DNA of 64,000 nucleotides. Origin: Blastococcus sp. HT6-4. GTDB taxonomy: Bacteria; Actinomycetota; Actinomycetes; Mycobacteriales; Geodermatophilaceae. Every line of letters begins with the position of its first letter. Within the stretch, counting starts at the first letter, position 1. The stretch lies in the NCBI RefSeq assembly GCF_039679125.1, contig NZ_CP155551.1, positions 1,488,001 through 1,552,000 on the forward strand. Direction: 5' to 3'. Under the pieces are notes generated by a model that was not told where the DNA came from, did no database searches, and saw only the letters and a program-made list of their open reading frames with translations. Positions 35,237 through 42,766 of this stretch are shown piece by piece. The translations under genes were made by a program, and so were the position numbers.

Positions 35237-35682
35237 CGCTGTGCACTCTCCTTCACGGTCGTGATGTCGGCCTTCACGCTCGAGATCGCCTCGGTGGGCA
35301 CCGGCGGGGAACCCTTCTGGACGTCCTTCTTCCCGACCAGCGCGAGCACGCCCGCGATGGCGAACAGCACGAGGGCCACGATCAGCGCGGCGAGCCAGGC
35401 CGGCATCACCAGGGCCAGCGCGAGGATGACGGTGGTGATCAGGACGGCCAGGCCGAAGAAGGCGAACAGGCCGGCGCCGCCGAACAGGCCGGCCCCGATG
35501 CCGAGGTTCTTGGCCTTCTGGGTCATCTCCGCCTGGGCGAGCCGGGCCTCGTCGCGGACGAGGCGGCTGACCTGTTCGGTCAGCTGGCTGATGAGTTGCC
35601 CGGTCGACGCGCTGTCGGGCACGGCTGGATGGTCGGTCGCCCGGGTGGCGCCCGTGGTGGGCTGGGGCGTGGATGCGGTCAT
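35233..35682 (-). CDS. Phage-holin-superfamily 3-type actinobacterial membrane protein
   Basis: 149-residue member of the Phage_holin_3_6 (putative actinobacterial holin-X) family. STGQLISQLTEQVSRLVRDE followed by ARLAQAEMTQKAKNLGIGAG is the family-defining amphipathic helix, then two membrane helices (about 63-85 and 90-112), and VQKGSPPVPTEAISSVKADI near the C-terminus, where the PPVPE.T..S...D motif is diagnostic. ATG 35682 with GGAGG 6 nt upstream. Despite the name there is no prophage here; these proteins are chromosomal and pair with DUF3618. First gene of the operon. Confidence 0.85.
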   Translation of the reverse strand: MTASTPQPTTGATRATDHPAVPDSASTGQLISQLTEQVSRLVRDEARLAQAEMTQKAKNLGIGAGLFGGAGLFAFFGLAVLITTVILALALVMPAWLAALIVALVLFAIAGVLALVGKKDVQKGSPPVPTEAISSVKADITTVKESAQR

Positions 35683-35788
35683 CGGTCCTCCGGTCGGCGG
35701 GTCGATGCAGGTCCATGCCCCTTCCGGCCCTCCGGTAATCCGCCTGCGGCTCATCCCTGCGCCGGGATGCCGACGGCCGCGGGATCAC

Positions 35789-35794
35789 TAGCCT
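35789..35794 (+). promoter_or_regulatory. -10 element TAGCCT, leaderless start
   Basis: TAGCCT stands 7 nt before ATG 35802. Confidence 0.5.
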
Positions 35795-35801
35795 CGACCC
35801 C

Positions 35802-36014
35802 ATGAGCTTCCACTGGCGTTTGGAGGACCCGTCCGGCGCGGAGATCGATCCCGCGTCGGTGGGGGTCGAGCTGCCCGAGGACGACAACCAGGGCGACGCC
35901 GAGTCGTGGCTGGGGGAGAACTGGCGGGAGCTGCTGGACCGCGGCGTCGCGACGGTGACGCTGTTCGAGGGGGACCGCAAGGTCTACGGCCCGATGGGGC
36001 TCGCCCCGGCCTGA
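35802..36014 (+). CDS. Small acidic conserved protein
   Basis: 70-residue protein MSFHWRLEDPSGAEIDPASV continuing to EDDNQGDAESWLGENWRELL and GVATVTLFEGDRKVYGPMGL. A small acidic actinobacterial conserved protein with a beta-strand-rich end; I know no function. It has its own promoter-like hexamer, and is divergent from the holin-like operon and convergent with the aldo/keto reductase. Coding status is supported by start context and by conserved-looking DAESWLGE/YGPMGL segments. Confidence 0.75.
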   Translation: MSFHWRLEDPSGAEIDPASVGVELPEDDNQGDAESWLGENWRELLDRGVATVTLFEGDRKVYGPMGLAPA

Positions 36015-36040
36015 CCCTCCGGTAGAGGTCGAGGACGAAC

Positions 36041-36085
36041 GAGGCCCCTCCTCGCCCCGCGATGCGACGGGCCAGGAGGGGGCTC
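36041..36085 (-). terminator. Imperfect hairpin between convergent genes
   Basis: About 12-bp stem with one mismatched position (36041-36052 with 36074-36085) and an internal GC arm; located just beyond the aldo/keto reductase stop. Confidence 0.45.
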
Positions 36086-36088
36086 GGC

Positions 36089-37072
36089 TCAGCCGCGGGC
36101 GGTCTTGGTCGGATCGCGCTCGACGACGTCCCCGAGGGCGTCGTCGATGCGCGCCAGGACGTCGGCGTCGAGCGTCACGCCGGCGGCCGTCACGTTGTCG
36201 TGCACCTGCTCGGGCCGGGTGGCGCCGATGATGGCCGCGGCCACGTTCCGGTTCTGCAGCACCCACGCCAGGGCCAGCTGCGCCATCGACAGACCGAGGT
36301 CCCCGGCCACGGGACGCAGCTGCTGCACCCGGTCCAGGATGTCGTCGGTCATGAACCGCTGCATCGACTGGCCGGCCTCGGCGTGGCCGGCGCGGCTGTC
36401 GGCCGGCGGCTGCTCGCCCGGGCGGTACTTGCCGGTGAGCACGCCCTGGGCGAGCGGCGACCAGACGATCTGGGAGAGCCCCTCCCGCTCCGACGTCGGG
36501 ACGACCTCGGCCTCGATCACCCGCCACAGCATCGAGTACTGCGGCTGGTTGCTGACGAACGGGACGCCGAGATCACGGGCCAGCGCCGCCCCGGCGGCGA
36601 TCTGCTCGGCGTTCCACTCCGAGACACCGATGTAGAGCACCTTGCCCGAGCGCACCAGGTCGGCGAAGGCGGTCATCGTCTCCTCGAGCGGCACCGAGGG
36701 GTCGTAGCGGTGCGCCTGGTAGAGGTCGACGTAGTCGGTCCGCAGCCGCCGCAGCGAGGCGTGGCAGCTCTCGATGACGTGCTTGCGGCCGAGCCCGCGG
36801 TCGTTGCGGCCGGGGCCGGTGGGCCAGTAGACCTTCGTGAACAGCTCCACCGACTCCCGCCGGTGCCCGGCCAGGGCCGCGCCGAGGACCGTCTCGGCGC
36901 GGGTGCCGGCGTAGACGTCCGCCGTGTCGAAGGTGGTGATCCCGGCGTCGAGCGCGGCCCGGACGCACGCGTGCGCGGCGTCCTCCTCGACCTGCCCGCC
37001 GTGGGTCAGCCAGTTGCCGTACGCGATCTCGGAGATGGTCAGGCCGGAACGGCCGAGGCGTCTGAATTCCAC
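36089..37072 (-). CDS. Aldo/keto reductase
   Basis: 327-residue (beta/alpha)8 NADPH-dependent oxidoreductase of the Kv-beta/YghZ-like subgroup. Starts MEFRRLGRSGLTISEIAYGN. The tetrad is visible: Asp in ALDAGITTFDTADVYAGTRA with Tyr (VY), Lys in ESVELFTKVYWPTGPGRNDR, and His in DYVDLYQAHRYDPSVPLEET. C-terminal cofactor loop VAAAIIGATRPEQVHDNVTA. GTG 37072 lies 8 nt after a -10-like TAGCGT. Usually acts on aldehydes or ketones; substrate unknown. Solitary gene. Confidence 0.92.
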   Translation of the reverse strand: MEFRRLGRSGLTISEIAYGNWLTHGGQVEEDAAHACVRAALDAGITTFDTADVYAGTRAETVLGAALAGHRRESVELFTKVYWPTGPGRNDRGLGRKHVIESCHASLRRLRTDYVDLYQAHRYDPSVPLEETMTAFADLVRSGKVLYIGVSEWNAEQIAAGAALARDLGVPFVSNQPQYSMLWRVIEAEVVPTSEREGLSQIVWSPLAQGVLTGKYRPGEQPPADSRAGHAEAGQSMQRFMTDDILDRVQQLRPVAGDLGLSMAQLALAWVLQNRNVAAAIIGATRPEQVHDNVTAAGVTLDADVLARIDDALGDVVERDPTKTARG

Positions 37073-37080
37073 GCGTGCCG

Positions 37081-37086
37081 ACGCTA
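37081..37086 (-). promoter_or_regulatory. -10 element TAGCGT before aldo/keto reductase
   Basis: TAGCGT on the minus strand, 8 nt before GTG 37072. Confidence 0.4.
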
Positions 37087-37127
37087 GCCCGACTCCGTGA
37101 GCCGGGCCCGCCGGAGGGTCCCCGGCC

Positions 37128-37745
37128 TCAGACCTCCGCGCCGACCGGGACCTCGGGCTTCGGGAAGCGCCACCGGCGGATCATGGTCGATCGGCTGATG
37201 CCGTACCAGACCAGGCCCTTCATCTTGTGCTGCTGGTCCGGGAACCGGGCGGCGACGGCGCGCTTGATCCTCCGGCCCAGCACCACCGAGTCGACGATCA
37301 GCAGCAGGAAGAAGCTGAGCAGCAGGAAGCTGGCGTAGCTGCGCACGGCCAGGCTCGGGACGAAGGTGCCGATCAGCGCCACGCCCGCGATGGCCAGGAA
37401 GAAGCTGCCGACGTTGCGGCGGCTGTCGACGACGTCGCGCACGAGCTTGCGCACCGGTCCGCGGTCGCGGGCGGGCAGGTACCCGTCGTCGCCGCGGGCC
37501 ATGCCCTGGCGGGCCCCCGCGCCCTGGGCGGCCCGCTGCTCGCGCATCCGCTTGTAGGCCTCCTTGCGCGTGGTGGGCGGCGGCGGGGGCGGACCCGGTC
37601 GCTTGCCCTGTGCCACGTGGCGCTTGGGGGTGGGCCGGCCCTTGCCGCCGGCCCTGACGAGCTGCTCGGTCTGCGCGGCTGTGCTGCCGGACGCGGAGTC
37701 GGGCGTCGCGGCGTGGTTCCGGCGGCCGGGGAGGCGGAGCTTCAC
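37128..37745 (-). CDS. DUF3043 family membrane protein
   Basis: 205-residue actinobacterial DUF3043 protein. The N-terminus is basic with a proline run (KRPGPPPPPPTTRKEAYKRM), then GDDGYLPARDRGPVRKLVRD and VVDSRRNVGSFFLAIAGVAL, the conserved DUF3043 block with two membrane helices (about 120-140 and 145-163), and QHKMKGLVWYGISRSTMIRR near the end. GTG 37745 follows a TAGACT hexamer at 8 nt. It is divergent from the ErpA-type gene, a conserved actinobacterial pairing. Function unknown. Confidence 0.85.
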   Translation of the reverse strand: MKLRLPGRRNHAATPDSASGSTAAQTEQLVRAGGKGRPTPKRHVAQGKRPGPPPPPPTTRKEAYKRMREQRAAQGAGARQGMARGDDGYLPARDRGPVRKLVRDVVDSRRNVGSFFLAIAGVALIGTFVPSLAVRSYASFLLLSFFLLLIVDSVVLGRRIKRAVAARFPDQQHKMKGLVWYGISRSTMIRRWRFPKPEVPVGAEV

Positions 37746-37753
37746 GGCAGCGA

Positions 37754-37759
37754 AGTCTA
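37754..37759 (-). promoter_or_regulatory. -10 element TAGACT before DUF3043 gene
   Basis: TAGACT on the minus strand, 8 nt before GTG 37745. Confidence 0.4.
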
Positions 37760-37897
37760 CGTGTGTGAGCAATGCAGCCCCGGACGGCGAGCCGCGAGCC
37801 GTACAGTGGGTGCGCACGGGAAGAGGACCCGCTCCGGCGGCGTTCGTCCGTGGCAGGACGCGCCTACGCGGACACCTCGGAGGGAGAGGACAGGAAT

Positions 37898-38245
37898 ATG
37901 ACGGTGCAGGACACCACGGCCACCGGCGTCGTGCTCAGCGACACCGCGGCCGCCAAGGTCAAGGCACTGCTGGACCAGGAGGGCCGCGACGACCTGCGGC
38001 TGCGCATCGCCGTCCAGCCCGGCGGTTGCTCCGGTCTGCGTTACCAGCTCTTCTTCGACGAGCGGTTCCTCGACGGCGACCAGACCTACGAGTTCGACGG
38101 CGTCGAGGTCATCGTCGACCGGATGAGCGGCCCCTACCTGGGCGGTGCGGTCATCGACTTCGTCGACACCATCGAGAAGCAGGGCTTCACCATCGACAAC
38201 CCCAACGCGCAGGGCTCGTGCGCGTGCGGTGACTCCTTCAACTGA
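37898..38245 (+). CDS. erpA: A-type iron-sulfur cluster carrier (ErpA/HesB-like)
   Basis: 115-residue A-type carrier that delivers Fe-S clusters to client proteins. The three cluster cysteines are present: one in VQPGGCSGLRYQLFFDE (near residue 43) and two in QGSCACGDSF near the C-terminus. VEVIVDRMSGPYLGGAVIDF is also typical. ATG 37898 with GGAGGGAGAGGA just upstream; the longer open frame before it lacks homology. Clients could include LipA, QcrA and other Fe-S enzymes encoded nearby. Ends into a strong bidirectional hairpin. Confidence 0.93.
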   Translation: MTVQDTTATGVVLSDTAAAKVKALLDQEGRDDLRLRIAVQPGGCSGLRYQLFFDERFLDGDQTYEFDGVEVIVDRMSGPYLGGAVIDFVDTIEKQGFTIDNPNAQGSCACGDSFN

Positions 38246-38265
38246 GCGCCGCTCGCTCGATGAGC

Positions 38266-38318
38266 GATGAACCACCGAGGCCCGGGATCACGTCGATCCC
38301 GGGCCTCGGTGGTTCATC
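38266..38318. terminator. 24-bp perfect hairpin, bidirectional terminator
   Basis: Exceptionally long perfect inverted repeat (38266-38289 with 38295-38318) with a 5-nt loop between convergent erpA and asnB. One arm starts with GATGAACCACC. Confidence 0.75.
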
Positions 38319-38321
38319 GGC

Positions 38322-40253
38322 TCAGAGGCGGACGGGGTAGACCGTCGCCGGGATCTCGGGTGTGATCCGCCCCTCGACGAAGATGCCGTGCCAGACCATG
38401 AACACCAGGAGCGTCCACAGCTTGCGCGAGTGGTCGACCGGTGAACCCGCCCGCTGGTTCTGGCGGTGGGCGGTCAGCATGGCCAGGATCTGCTGCTTGT
38501 CCAGCCACTGGTCGGTCTGGCTGTCCACGATCACCTGCCGCGCCCAGTCGTGCAGGTCCTCGGCGAGCCAGTGGCGGGTGGGCACGGGGAAGCCGAGCTT
38601 GCGGCGGTTCAGCACGTGCGGCGGCACGATCTGCTCCAGCGCGCGGCGCAGGGCGTACTTCGTCGTCTCCCTGGTGACCCGCTGGTCGACCGGGATGGTC
38701 GAGGCCACCCGGAAGACCTCCGGGTCCAGGAAGGGCACCCGCAGCTCCAGCGAGTTCGCCATGGTCATCTTGTCGGCCTTGACGAGGATGTCGCCGCGCA
38801 GCCAGGTGAAGAGGTCGACGTACTGCATCGCCGTCACGTCGTCGTAGCCGGCGGTGCGGGTGCGCTCGTACAGCTCGCGGGTGACGGCCACGTGGGACAG
38901 GTCGGGGTCCCGCTTCTCGAGGAAGGTCAGCTCCTCGTCGCGGAAGATGCGCGCGTTGCCGTAGTAGCGCTGCTCGAGGGGGATCGACCCGCGGCGGAGC
39001 AGGTCCTTGCCCCGCATGCCGTCGGGGAGCTTGGTCGACAGCGTCCCGAGGGCGCGCCGGATCCCGTCGGGGAGCCGGTCGAACACGGCCAGCGACAGCG
39101 GCTCCCGGTAGATGTTGTAGCCGCCGAACAACTCGTCGGCGCCCTCGCCGGAGAGCACCACCTTCACGTGCTTGCGCGCCTCGCGGGCCACGAAGTAGAG
39201 CGGCACGAGCGCGGGATCGGCCACCGGGTCGTCCAGGTACCAGACGACCAGCGGGATCGACCCGGCGAACTCCTCGGCGGTGACCACCTTGGTGATGTGC
39301 TCGACCCCGATCGCGGCCGCCGACTCGGCCGCGACGTCGATCTCGGAGAAGCCCTCCCGCTCGAAGCCGACCGTGAAGGTCATCAGGTCGGGATTGTGCC
39401 GCTTGGCGAGCGCGGCGATGGCCGTGGAGTCGATACCGCCGGAGAGGAACGACCCGACCGTGACATCGGCGCGCATGTGCATCCGGACCGAGTCGTCGAG
39501 GACGTCGGCGATCCGGTCGTAGAGCGCCTGCTGCTCGTCCTGCGCGACCGGGCGCACCGGGAACGTCGGGTGGAAGTAGCGGGTCGTCGTGAGCTCGCCG
39601 TCGACGACGGTGAAGCTGGTGCCGCTCTCGATCCGGCGGATGCCCCGGTGCAGCGTCGCGGGCTCGGGCACGTACTGCAGCGTGAGGTAGTGCTGCAGCG
39701 AGGCGCCGTCGACACCGCCGGCGGCCGTGCTGCCGCCGAGGAGCTCCAGGAGCGCCTTCTTCTCCGACGAGAAGGCGAGCGCGCCGTCGGCGAGCCGGGC
39801 GGTGAACAGCGGCTTGATGCCGAACGGGTCGCGCGCTCCGAAGACGGTCCGGGTCTCGCTGTCCCAGATGACGAAGGCGAACATCCCGCGCAGCCGGTCG
39901 ACGACGTCCTGGCCCCACAGGTGGTACCCGGCCACGATCGCCTCGGTGTCGCCCTCGGTGGCGAAGGTGGCGCCCGCCGCGGCCAGCTCCTCGCGCAGCT
40001 CCAGGTAGTTGTAGATCTCGCCGTTGAAGACGATCCGGTACCGGCCGTCCGCGTACGGCATCGGCTGGTGGCTGTGCTCGATGTCGATGAACGACAGCCG
40101 GTTGAAGCCGTAGACGACGCGGTCGTCGTGCCAGACCTCGTTCTCGTCGGGCCCGCGGTGCCGCAGGCAGTGCAGCGCCTCCCGGACGTCGGTGACGACG
40201 GCGTCGGTGACGCGCGGGGCGTCGGTGGAGAAGTAGGCGAGCAGGCCACACAT
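38322..40253 (-). CDS. asnB: Asparagine synthase (glutamine-hydrolysing)
   Basis: 643-residue two-domain enzyme. The N-terminal glutaminase begins MCGLLAYFSTDAPRVTDAVV with Cys2 as nucleophile and has RHRGPDENEVWHDDRVVYGF and VFNGEIYNYLELREELA. The synthetase domain has the PP-loop-type VGSFLSGGIDSTAIAALAKR near 265 and LSGEGADELFGGYNIYREPL near 370, then LELRVPFLDPEVFRVASTIP. The C-terminal end (KLWTLLVFMVWHGIFVEGRI) is of the actinobacterial type, near cytochrome genes as in many relatives. Makes asparagine, or amidates a cell-wall component as some AsnB/LtsA homologues do; the latter fits actinobacteria and cannot be excluded. ATG 40253. Confidence 0.93.
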   Translation of the reverse strand: MCGLLAYFSTDAPRVTDAVVTDVREALHCLRHRGPDENEVWHDDRVVYGFNRLSFIDIEHSHQPMPYADGRYRIVFNGEIYNYLELREELAAAGATFATEGDTEAIVAGYHLWGQDVVDRLRGMFAFVIWDSETRTVFGARDPFGIKPLFTARLADGALAFSSEKKALLELLGGSTAAGGVDGASLQHYLTLQYVPEPATLHRGIRRIESGTSFTVVDGELTTTRYFHPTFPVRPVAQDEQQALYDRIADVLDDSVRMHMRADVTVGSFLSGGIDSTAIAALAKRHNPDLMTFTVGFEREGFSEIDVAAESAAAIGVEHITKVVTAEEFAGSIPLVVWYLDDPVADPALVPLYFVAREARKHVKVVLSGEGADELFGGYNIYREPLSLAVFDRLPDGIRRALGTLSTKLPDGMRGKDLLRRGSIPLEQRYYGNARIFRDEELTFLEKRDPDLSHVAVTRELYERTRTAGYDDVTAMQYVDLFTWLRGDILVKADKMTMANSLELRVPFLDPEVFRVASTIPVDQRVTRETTKYALRRALEQIVPPHVLNRRKLGFPVPTRHWLAEDLHDWARQVIVDSQTDQWLDKQQILAMLTAHRQNQRAGSPVDHSRKLWTLLVFMVWHGIFVEGRITPEIPATVYPVRL

Positions 40254-40290
40254 CAGGCGCAGGTCCTCGGGGTGGGGGAGAGGTTCGCGG

Positions 40291-40641
40291 TCACACGCGT
40301 TCGCCGGCGCGCATCTTCTGCGTGACGGTCCGCTCGGCGACGAAGGAGACGAAGGGGATGGTGCCCAGGACGAGCGCGACGACGGCGCCCTTCAGCGTCC
40401 ACTTCGCCCGCAGCGCCAGGTCCACGGTGGCGAGGAAGAACAACGCGTAGAGCCAGCCGTGCGCGGTTCCGAGCACGGTGACCGGCTCCGGGATGCCGGC
40501 CAGGTGCTTCAGCGGCATGGCGACGGCGAACAGCAGGACCAGGAGGACGCCGACGACCGTGGCCATGACGCGGTAGCGCTGCAGGGCCGCGGCGATCGCC
40601 TGCTCCGAATCGCGGGCCGGGGCGGTCCGTTCAGCGGCCAT
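40291..40641 (-). CDS. DUF3817 family membrane protein
   Basis: 116-residue membrane protein of the DUF3817 family: LQRYRVMATVVGVLLVLLFA with the first helix, AMPLKHLAGIPEPVTVLGTA and HGWLYALFFLATVDLALRAK (second helix, conserved His), then GAVVALVLGTIPFVSFVAER. ATG 40641 lies inside the end of the previous gene (11-nt overlap), so the two are co-transcribed and coupled. DUF3817 proteins sit next to cytochrome oxidase genes in actinobacteria; function unknown. Confidence 0.85.
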   Translation of the reverse strand: MAAERTAPARDSEQAIAAALQRYRVMATVVGVLLVLLFAVAMPLKHLAGIPEPVTVLGTAHGWLYALFFLATVDLALRAKWTLKGAVVALVLGTIPFVSFVAERTVTQKMRAGERV

Positions 40642-40999
40642 TGCTGCTGCTCCGTTGTCCGAGGGCCCGCTCGTTGAGCTCGGCGAGGTAGGCGTTGTAG
40701 GCGGCGAGCTCGGGGTCGCCGGTGGTGTCGATGCGTGGGCGCTGGTAGAGCACCACGGCGTTGCCGGGCTGCTCCTCGTCGGGGTCGCGGTGGAGCTCGA
40801 GGCGGACCATCCGGACGTAGAACCACAGCCCCATGAACCCGTAGAGCGGCCACTGCATGGCATAGCTCCAGTTGACCGCGCCGCCGCCGGCCTCGGCCTT
40901 GGACAGCTGCCAGTAGCCGAGGAAGAAGGTGGCGACGAACAGGGCGGCCACGAGCAGGTGCAGCAGGACCCACTTCGGGGTCAGCAGCCGGGAGAACAC
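40631..40999 (-). CDS. Small two-helix membrane protein near cytochrome oxidase genes
   Basis: 122-residue protein. From GTG 40999 (MFSRLLTPKWVLLHLLVAAL) it has a first membrane helix, then FFLGYWQLSKAEAGGGAVNW and a second at about 45-62 (MQWPLYGFMGLWFYVRMVRL). The opening resembles the first helix of SURF1-like assembly factors, though the protein is too short to be SURF1. The soluble end is hydrophilic. A -10-like TAGAGT lies 7 nt upstream. Co-transcribed with the DUF3817 gene and divergent from ctaC. A role in oxidase assembly is a reasonable but unproven guess. Confidence 0.7.
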   Translation of the reverse strand: MFSRLLTPKWVLLHLLVAALFVATFFLGYWQLSKAEAGGGAVNWSYAMQWPLYGFMGLWFYVRMVRLELHRDPDEEQPGNAVVLYQRPRIDTTGDPELAAYNAYLAELNERALGQRSSSNGR

Positions 41000-41006
41000 G
41001 CCGTCG

Positions 41007-41012
41007 ACTCTA
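41007..41012 (-). promoter_or_regulatory. -10 element TAGAGT, leaderless start
   Basis: TAGAGT on the minus strand, 7 nt before GTG 40999. Confidence 0.45.
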
Positions 41013-41047
41013 GCCGCCGTCGCCGCCGGACCGGTCCAGGTGACCGA

Positions 41048-41139
41048 CGTCGCAGGGCCGCGGGAGCGCGTCCCGCCCCGTTTCCGGGGCGGGCGTCGCA
41101 GGGCCGCGGGAGCGCGTCCCGCCCCGTTTCCGGGGCGGG
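41048..41139. repeat. 46-bp exact tandem duplication with internal hairpin
   Basis: Two identical 46-bp units, 41048-41093 and 41094-41139. Each contains CCCGCCCCG-TTTC-CGGGGCGGG, a stable hairpin. In the intergenic region between the oxidase-associated membrane protein and ctaC. Confidence 0.9.
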
Positions 41140-41350
41140 CACGCGGGACCCACGGCCCCGGCCGGTGCATTCGCGTGGCGACGGGGGCCCGCGACCCGCC
41201 CGACCGTCTCCGGTGGTCGGCCGCCGAGGCGGGTCGGCTAGTCTCGGCCCACACTGTGATCGGCGTGGAACGACTCCGCCGACCGCCGGTGGACGACCCG
41301 CTGTAAGGACCACCCGGGAAGCCGGGTGGAGGACGAGGAGGCAGCGAGCA

Positions 41351-42253
41351 GTGGCTCGAGGCAGCAGGCTCGCGCGGCTGGCCGCGCTCGGTCTCCTGGG
41401 GGTGCTGACCCTCAGCGGGTGCGAGCTCGGCGAGAGCGCCTTCTGGGAGCGCAACTTCGTCCGGTGGGGATGGCCCGAGGGCATCACCGATGAAGCAGAG
41501 GCCATGCGTGAGCTGTGGATCGGCTCCACCTTCGCGGCCCTCATCATCGGTCTCGCGGTCTGGGCGCTCATCGCCTACTCGGTGATCGCCCACCGCAAGA
41601 AGGGTGACGAGCTGCCCCGCCAGACGGCGTACAACCTGCCGCTGGAGATCGTCTACACGATCATCCCGTTCATCATCATCGCCGGTCTGTTCTTCTTCAC
41701 CGTGGTGGTGCAGAACGAGGTGCGGGACCGCAGCGAGAACCCCGACGAGATCATCGCGGTCAACGCGTTCAAGTGGAACTGGCAGTTCGTCTACGCGGGG
41801 ACCGAGGGCCCCGACGGCGAGCCCGTCGACACCGTCGGCACGAGCACCGAGATCCCGATCCTGGTGGTGCCCACCGAGCGCACCGTCCGGTTCGACCTCG
41901 CGTCGGCCGACGTCATCCACTCGTTCTGGGTGCCGGAGTTCCTCTTCAAGCTCGACGTGATCCCGGGCAACGAGAACGGCCGGGACAACGTCTTCGAGGT
42001 GACGGTCCGCGAGGAAGGTGCCTACGTCGGCCGGTGCGCCGAGCTGTGCGGCACCTACCACGCCTACATGAACTTCGAGGTCCGCTCCGTCGCTCCGGAC
42101 GTGTACGACGACTACATCGAGGCCCGCGAGTCGGGCCTGAGCACGTACGAGGCGCTCGAGGAGATCGGGCTACCCGGTGAGGCGACGACGACCACGCCGC
42201 TCGAGCTGATCGAGGAAAAGGTCGACGACCAGCTGATCAGCAGCGGTGACTGA
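41351..42253 (+). CDS. ctaC: Cytochrome c oxidase subunit II
   Basis: 300-residue lipoprotein-type CtaC of the aa3 oxidase. The signal with lipobox LTLSGCELG (Cys near residue 25) is followed by two membrane helices (about 55-77 and 100-122). Heme/copper entry region: DEIIAVNAFKWNWQFVYAGT. The CuA site is complete: His in ADVIHSFWVPEFLFKLDVIP and the C-x-x-x-C-x-x-x-H-x-x-M set in GRCAELCGTYHAYMNFEV near 225. GTG 41351, with a purine-rich stretch (GAGGACGAGGAGG) upstream. Followed by ctaF at 51 nt. Electrons arrive from the diheme QcrC encoded at 46296; subunit I (ctaD) is not adjacent. Confidence 0.96.
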   Translation: MARGSRLARLAALGLLGVLTLSGCELGESAFWERNFVRWGWPEGITDEAEAMRELWIGSTFAALIIGLAVWALIAYSVIAHRKKGDELPRQTAYNLPLEIVYTIIPFIIIAGLFFFTVVVQNEVRDRSENPDEIIAVNAFKWNWQFVYAGTEGPDGEPVDTVGTSTEIPILVVPTERTVRFDLASADVIHSFWVPEFLFKLDVIPGNENGRDNVFEVTVREEGAYVGRCAELCGTYHAYMNFEVRSVAPDVYDDYIEARESGLSTYEALEEIGLPGEATTTTPLELIEEKVDDQLISSGD

Positions 42254-42304
42254 CATCCCCGCTCCGAGAACCCGCATCCGGAAGACGCACGAGGAGGCAC
42301 GGCC

Positions 42305-42709
42305 GTGAAGGTCGAGGCGCTGATCTTCAACATCATCGGTGTGTTCTGCATCGTGGCCGCGATCGTGTACGGCGTGTGGTCACGCGAGCCCATCGGCACC
42401 ACCGCGCTGGCGCTCTCCGGTGGACTCACCGGCCTCATCGGCGGGTTCTTCTGGTTCGTCTCCCGCCGGATCGACGCCCGTCCCGAGGACCGCAAGGACG
42501 CGGAGATCGCCGACGGCGCCGGCGAGCTGGGCTTCTTCCCCCCGGCCAGCTACTGGCCCTTCGGCCTGGCCCTGGCGACCGCGCTCATGGGGCTGGCGCT
42601 GGCGTTCTGGTACTACTGGCTGATGCTGATCGCGGTCGCTGCGATCGTGGTCACGGTCGCCGGCCTGCTGTTCGAGTACTACGTCGGGCAGAACGCGCAG
42701 CAGAGCTGA
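42305..42709 (+). CDS. ctaF: Cytochrome c oxidase subunit IV (actinobacterial)
   Basis: 134-residue actinobacterial CtaF with four membrane helices: EALIFNIIGVFCIVAAIVYG, TTALALSGGLTGLIGGFFWF, SYWPFGLALATALMGLALAF and YYWLMLIAVAAIVVTVAGLL. The loop SRRIDARPEDRKDAEIADGA with GELGFFPPASYWP is the family signature. GTG 42305 with GAGGAGG about 6 nt upstream. Co-transcribed with ctaC; a strong hairpin follows. An accessory subunit needed for oxidase stability in corynebacteria. Confidence 0.94.
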   Translation: MKVEALIFNIIGVFCIVAAIVYGVWSREPIGTTALALSGGLTGLIGGFFWFVSRRIDARPEDRKDAEIADGAGELGFFPPASYWPFGLALATALMGLALAFWYYWLMLIAVAAIVVTVAGLLFEYYVGQNAQQS

Positions 42710-42722
42710 GCGCCCGATCCCA

Positions 42723-42766
42723 CGACGAGGGCCCCCTCCACCGCCCGGTGGAGGGGGCCCTCGTCG
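42723..42766 (+). terminator. Strong hairpin behind ctaF
   Basis: 20-bp perfect stem (42723-42742 with 42747-42766) with a 4-nt loop. Confidence 0.75.

Larger units (their letters stand above)
41000..41350. other. Divergent regulatory region upstream of ctaC
   Basis: 351 bases without a gene. It holds the minus-strand promoter at 41007, the 46-bp tandem repeat (41048-41139), a possible plus-strand -10 TAGTCT at 41239-41244, and a small hairpin CCACCCGG/CCGGGTGG (41310-41317 with 41322-41329) just before the purine-rich ctaC ribosome-binding site. Confidence 0.5.

Noticed and set aside
35233-35682. Prophage suggested by the holin-family name
   Set aside because: No other phage genes; this holin-like family is a chromosomal actinobacterial membrane protein paired with DUF3618.
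38466-40325. Long plus-strand frame opposite asnB
   Set aside because: Antisense shadow; asnB has an intact Cys2 and both domains.
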